Source of the DNA: Pseudomonadota bacterium
GTDB taxonomy: Bacteria > Pseudomonadota > Gammaproteobacteria > Burkholderiales > Burkholderiaceae_B
Direction of reading: 5' to 3'
Assembly (NCBI GenBank): GCA_023439305.1
Contig: JAEXOO010000037.1
Coordinates: forward strand, 1-64,000
Length of the DNA: 64,000 nucleotides
Under the pieces are notes generated by a model. It ran no database searches. It was not told the origin of the DNA and saw only the letters and a program-made list of their open reading frames with translations. Positions within the stretch are counted from its first letter, which is position 1, and each line of letters begins with the position of its first letter. Below, piece after piece: positions 61,568 through 64,000 of this stretch. A program made the translations under genes and the position numbers.

Positions 61568-63064
61568 TCAACTGCGAAACCGCTCCAGCAATACCCGCTC
61601 ATTGTCGACGCGCTCGCGCAACTGCCTGATCTGCGTATCCAATTCGGATTGCTGATAGAAATCCGTCGTTAGGTTGCGCGCCTGCTGCAACTGCTCCACC
61701 GCCGTAGGCAAGGCGCCCACCAACTGGTAATACTCGGCCATGGCCCGCCGCGCCTTGACACCGTCGCCCAGGCGATCATAAGTCTGCGCCAGCAACTGAT
61801 GCAGACGCGGCACATCAGGCCATTGCTCAATGCGCTGCAACAAGAACTGCAACACCTGCTCGTTCTGCCCGGCCTGCTGCAACACCTGCACGTACGCCAG
61901 AGCCACACCCTGACTTTGCGGCCAGCGCTTCCAGGCAGACTGCGCCCGACTCAAGGCCGCCTGTCGATCTCCGGCCGCAACCTCCACGCTGACGGCCAGA
62001 GCATCAGGCTCAGGCGCCTGATAACGCCCCTGCTCCGTCAACTGCGCCAGAAAGCCACGGGCCTGATCGTAGTCCTGCCGCCCCAAAGCGATATAAGCCA
62101 GCCCGTAAAGGGCGGCAGCCCGTTCGATGCTGTCCTGCCCCTGACGCGCGCTGCTCTGCAGACTCTGCTCCACCCCGCGCAACGCCTGCCCCGCCCCGGC
62201 CTGCATGATCATCAGCTTGGCGCGTACGTACCAGAACGACGGCGTGTCCTGATACCCCGTGGGCGCATGACCGCTGACCCGGTTCTGGATATCGGATTCG
62301 CGCTGCTGAGACAAAGGGTGGGTACTGGCATACTCATTGGCCGCTGGGCTTTCATTCAGACGCGACGCCGCCGCAAGGCGTTGGAACATACGCACCATGC
62401 CCTGGGGTTCATAGCCTGCCTTGGTCAACATCTCGAAGCCGACGCGGTCGGCTTCCTGCTCAGCCTGCCGGGAAAAGCCCAACTGTCTGTCCACGGCAGC
62501 CGCCTGCCCGAAAGCGGCCGCCCCCATGGCCAGATCGCCGCTGCCGGCCAAGGCGCCCAGCAAGGCGCCTGCCAAGGCGGCAATCATCAGGTGATTGCTT
62601 TGTGCGCTTTGCGTAATGCCGCGCGCCACATGACGCTGCGAGACATGGGCGATTTCGTGGGCCAATACGGACGCCAGCTCTGACTCCGATTGCGATGCAG
62701 TGATCAGACCGCTGTGAATGCCGATATAGCCGCCGGGCAAGGCAAAGGCGTTGATGCTGCCGTCACGCAAGGCAAAGACCGTCACAGGTTGCGCCATGGC
62801 GGGGCCATGGCGCGCCAGCTTGCGCCCCATATCGGTCAAATACTGATTGATATCCGAGTCCGCCACATAATCCGGCGAACGACGGCCCTGCTCCATGATG
62901 GCGTTGCCCAGCGTTCGCTCAAGAGAAGGGGAAAGTTCCGCCCCCGAGGCGGCGCCCATGGAAGGAATGCCCATGGGCTGGGCCTGGACAAGCGCCACCG
63001 GACTGGCCGCCAACAACAAAGCCAGGCCTGCGCGCGCCAAGGGGAAGACGAGTTTGGACTGCAT
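61568..63064 (-). CDS. bepA: Periplasmic M48 metalloprotease with TPR tail (BepA-like)
   Basis: A 498-residue protease. Signal peptide (cut near VQA/QP), then the M48 domain with HEIAH at 136-140 and the third ligand in QEADRVGFE, followed from about 265 by TPR-like repeats (GVEQSLQSSARQGQDSIERAAALYGLAYIALG shown in part as QDSIERAAALYGLAYIALG). BepA in E. coli checks outer-membrane assembly of BAM and LptD. The ATG at 63064 is used rather than a TTG five codons upstream. Confidence 0.92.
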   Translation of the reverse strand: MQSKLVFPLARAGLALLLAASPVALVQAQPMGIPSMGAASGAELSPSLERTLGNAIMEQGRRSPDYVADSDINQYLTDMGRKLARHGPAMAQPVTVFALRDGSINAFALPGGYIGIHSGLITASQSESELASVLAHEIAHVSQRHVARGITQSAQSNHLMIAALAGALLGALAGSGDLAMGAAAFGQAAAVDRQLGFSRQAEQEADRVGFEMLTKAGYEPQGMVRMFQRLAAASRLNESPAANEYASTHPLSQQRESDIQNRVSGHAPTGYQDTPSFWYVRAKLMIMQAGAGQALRGVEQSLQSSARQGQDSIERAAALYGLAYIALGRQDYDQARGFLAQLTEQGRYQAPEPDALAVSVEVAAGDRQAALSRAQSAWKRWPQSQGVALAYVQVLQQAGQNEQVLQFLLQRIEQWPDVPRLHQLLAQTYDRLGDGVKARRAMAEYYQLVGALPTAVEQLQQARNLTTDFYQQSELDTQIRQLRERVDNERVLLERFRS

Positions 63065-63081
63065 TCGGACTCCCGACAAAA

Positions 63082-63936
63082 TTAACTGGCCGCAGCAGCA
63101 GCGGCAGCGACGCGGCGACGGGGCTCAGGAAGACGATGGCGCGCGGACAGCCGCATCAGGGTGCCCAGTGCATAAAGCAGCCCGAAAACCTCCACCAATC
63201 CCGCCAGCACCCACATGATCAATCCGCCCATGACCTGATCGGCCACGGCAGTCATGCCCGGAATAGCCCGTCCGCACAAATCAAAAATAGGATAGAGATC
63301 GTATTCCGTAAACGTGATGACGGCGCCGACCACCATTTGCGGCACCATGGTGATGACAGGCGAAAGAATGCGCCCGCCCACCGACAGTCGGGCCGGCGGC
63401 GAAGGCCGACGATCGAGGATCAGATTCCAGTACAGAATGCCGCTGATGACCACGGACCAGTTCATGAGCCGGTACAGGCGCCAATCCAGCATGGAATAGA
63501 ACTGCACGACCGGCAGCATCCAGACCAGCACCAGGAAGACGAACAGAAAAGCCACCAGCACCGGATTGGTCAACACAGCCTGCACCCGTCGCCCGGAAGG
63601 GCGTTGCAGCCAGTTGGCCAGGCGTCGGCGCCAGGCCAGGGGCAGTCCCGCGCGCAGGGTCTGGCCGGGATAGGCGCCCATCAGGAACAAGGGGCCCAGA
63701 TGATGCAGGATCAGATGCTGGGCCCGATGGATGAAGAACATGCGTTCGGCGTAGTAATCCAGCCGCGTATGCAAGGACAAATACAACAGGATCAGGCCAA
63801 ACCAGAAAAAACACTGCCGCACCCGGTTAGGCCGATGCACCCGCAAACCCCGTACATACAGCACGATGACCAGCAGGAAAGTCGCCAGCAGCACGGGAGA
63901 GAACTCCCACGGGGTCAGCCAGTCTATCAGGGTCAT
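63082..63936 (-). CDS. CtaG-family cytochrome c oxidase assembly protein
   Basis: A 284-residue membrane protein with about seven helices, of the CtaG/caa3-type family (FIHRAQHLILHHLGPLFLMGAYPG with clustered His residues; VPQMVVGAVITF; DQVMGGLIMWVLAGLVEV). Helps mature cytochrome oxidase, probably in copper insertion. It ends in an Ala-run and lies 17 bases before the M48 gene, same strand. Confidence 0.88.
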   Translation of the reverse strand: MTLIDWLTPWEFSPVLLATFLLVIVLYVRGLRVHRPNRVRQCFFWFGLILLYLSLHTRLDYYAERMFFIHRAQHLILHHLGPLFLMGAYPGQTLRAGLPLAWRRRLANWLQRPSGRRVQAVLTNPVLVAFLFVFLVLVWMLPVVQFYSMLDWRLYRLMNWSVVISGILYWNLILDRRPSPPARLSVGGRILSPVITMVPQMVVGAVITFTEYDLYPIFDLCGRAIPGMTAVADQVMGGLIMWVLAGLVEVFGLLYALGTLMRLSARHRLPEPRRRVAAAAAAAS

Positions 63937-64000
63937 GAAGGCGCAATCCGGAGAACCAGTTGCAACTTAGTTTATAGCAATACGCTCGCGCCCAGCCCAC

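Overview
The window comes from a Gram-negative betaproteobacterium, most likely of the family Alcaligenaceae (Alcaligenes, Achromobacter or Bordetella relatives). The evidence is overall high GC with codon use to match, a phasin, the aat-bpt-pyrD block, 4-hydroxyphenylpyruvate dioxygenase, a type II secretion system (T2SS) with gspC divergent from gspG, and a tsdBA pair. The genus is inference. No rRNA, tRNA, CRISPR array or complete insertion sequence was seen.

Layout. 1-1181: 3' part of a gabD-type aldehyde dehydrogenase. 1182-2341: long, partly AT-rich region with two look-alike terminator hairpins. 2342-16285: a DING-type phosphate-binding/phosphatase-like protein, then a giant PdtA-like filamentous haemagglutinin whose signal peptide is cut off from the body by one in-frame TAA. 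16464-18673: two tandem Rpn-type nuclease paralogues. 18812-21304: yjdM, then a small second T2SS set (minor pseudopilins H, I, J with a divergent GspC-like gene). 21624-23260: an orphan transposase-N-domain protein and murI. 23590-25235: tsdB-tsdA. 25601-30101: a lipoprotein phosphodiesterase with a lectin-like domain, a tiny lipoprotein and a Tat-exported phospholipase C. 30264-31857: ECF sigma factor, DUF4142 protein and cupredoxin. 31882-42410: a full T2SS (G-H-I-J-K-L-M-N-D-E-F on minus, C on plus) whose secretin carries a lipobox. 42467-48753: HPP-CBS protein, hpd, TauE-type transporter, aspA, MarR regulator. 48713-53280: AlkD-like protein, conserved hypothetical, Nudix hydrolase, aat, bpt, pyrD. 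53410-63936: phasin, IclR regulator, CinA-like protein, EI24 membrane protein, thioredoxin-like protein, RhlE helicase, AzlCD, zinc-finger protein, YheT-type hydrolase, M48 protease and CtaG.

How it fits together. In Pseudomonas aeruginosa the Hxc T2SS has a lipoprotein (self-piloting) secretin, exports a DING-type phosphatase and lies beside the giant two-partner protein PdtA; that whole region answers to phosphate starvation. Here the same parts appear within about 40 kb: DING protein, PdtA-like protein, liposecretin T2SS, phospholipase C and a phosphodiesterase. The spare C/H/I/J set duplicates those T2SS parts thought to choose substrates, and may be an interchangeable specificity module. 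This reading is inference from family membership and gene context; Pho-box-like sites were seen only in weak form.
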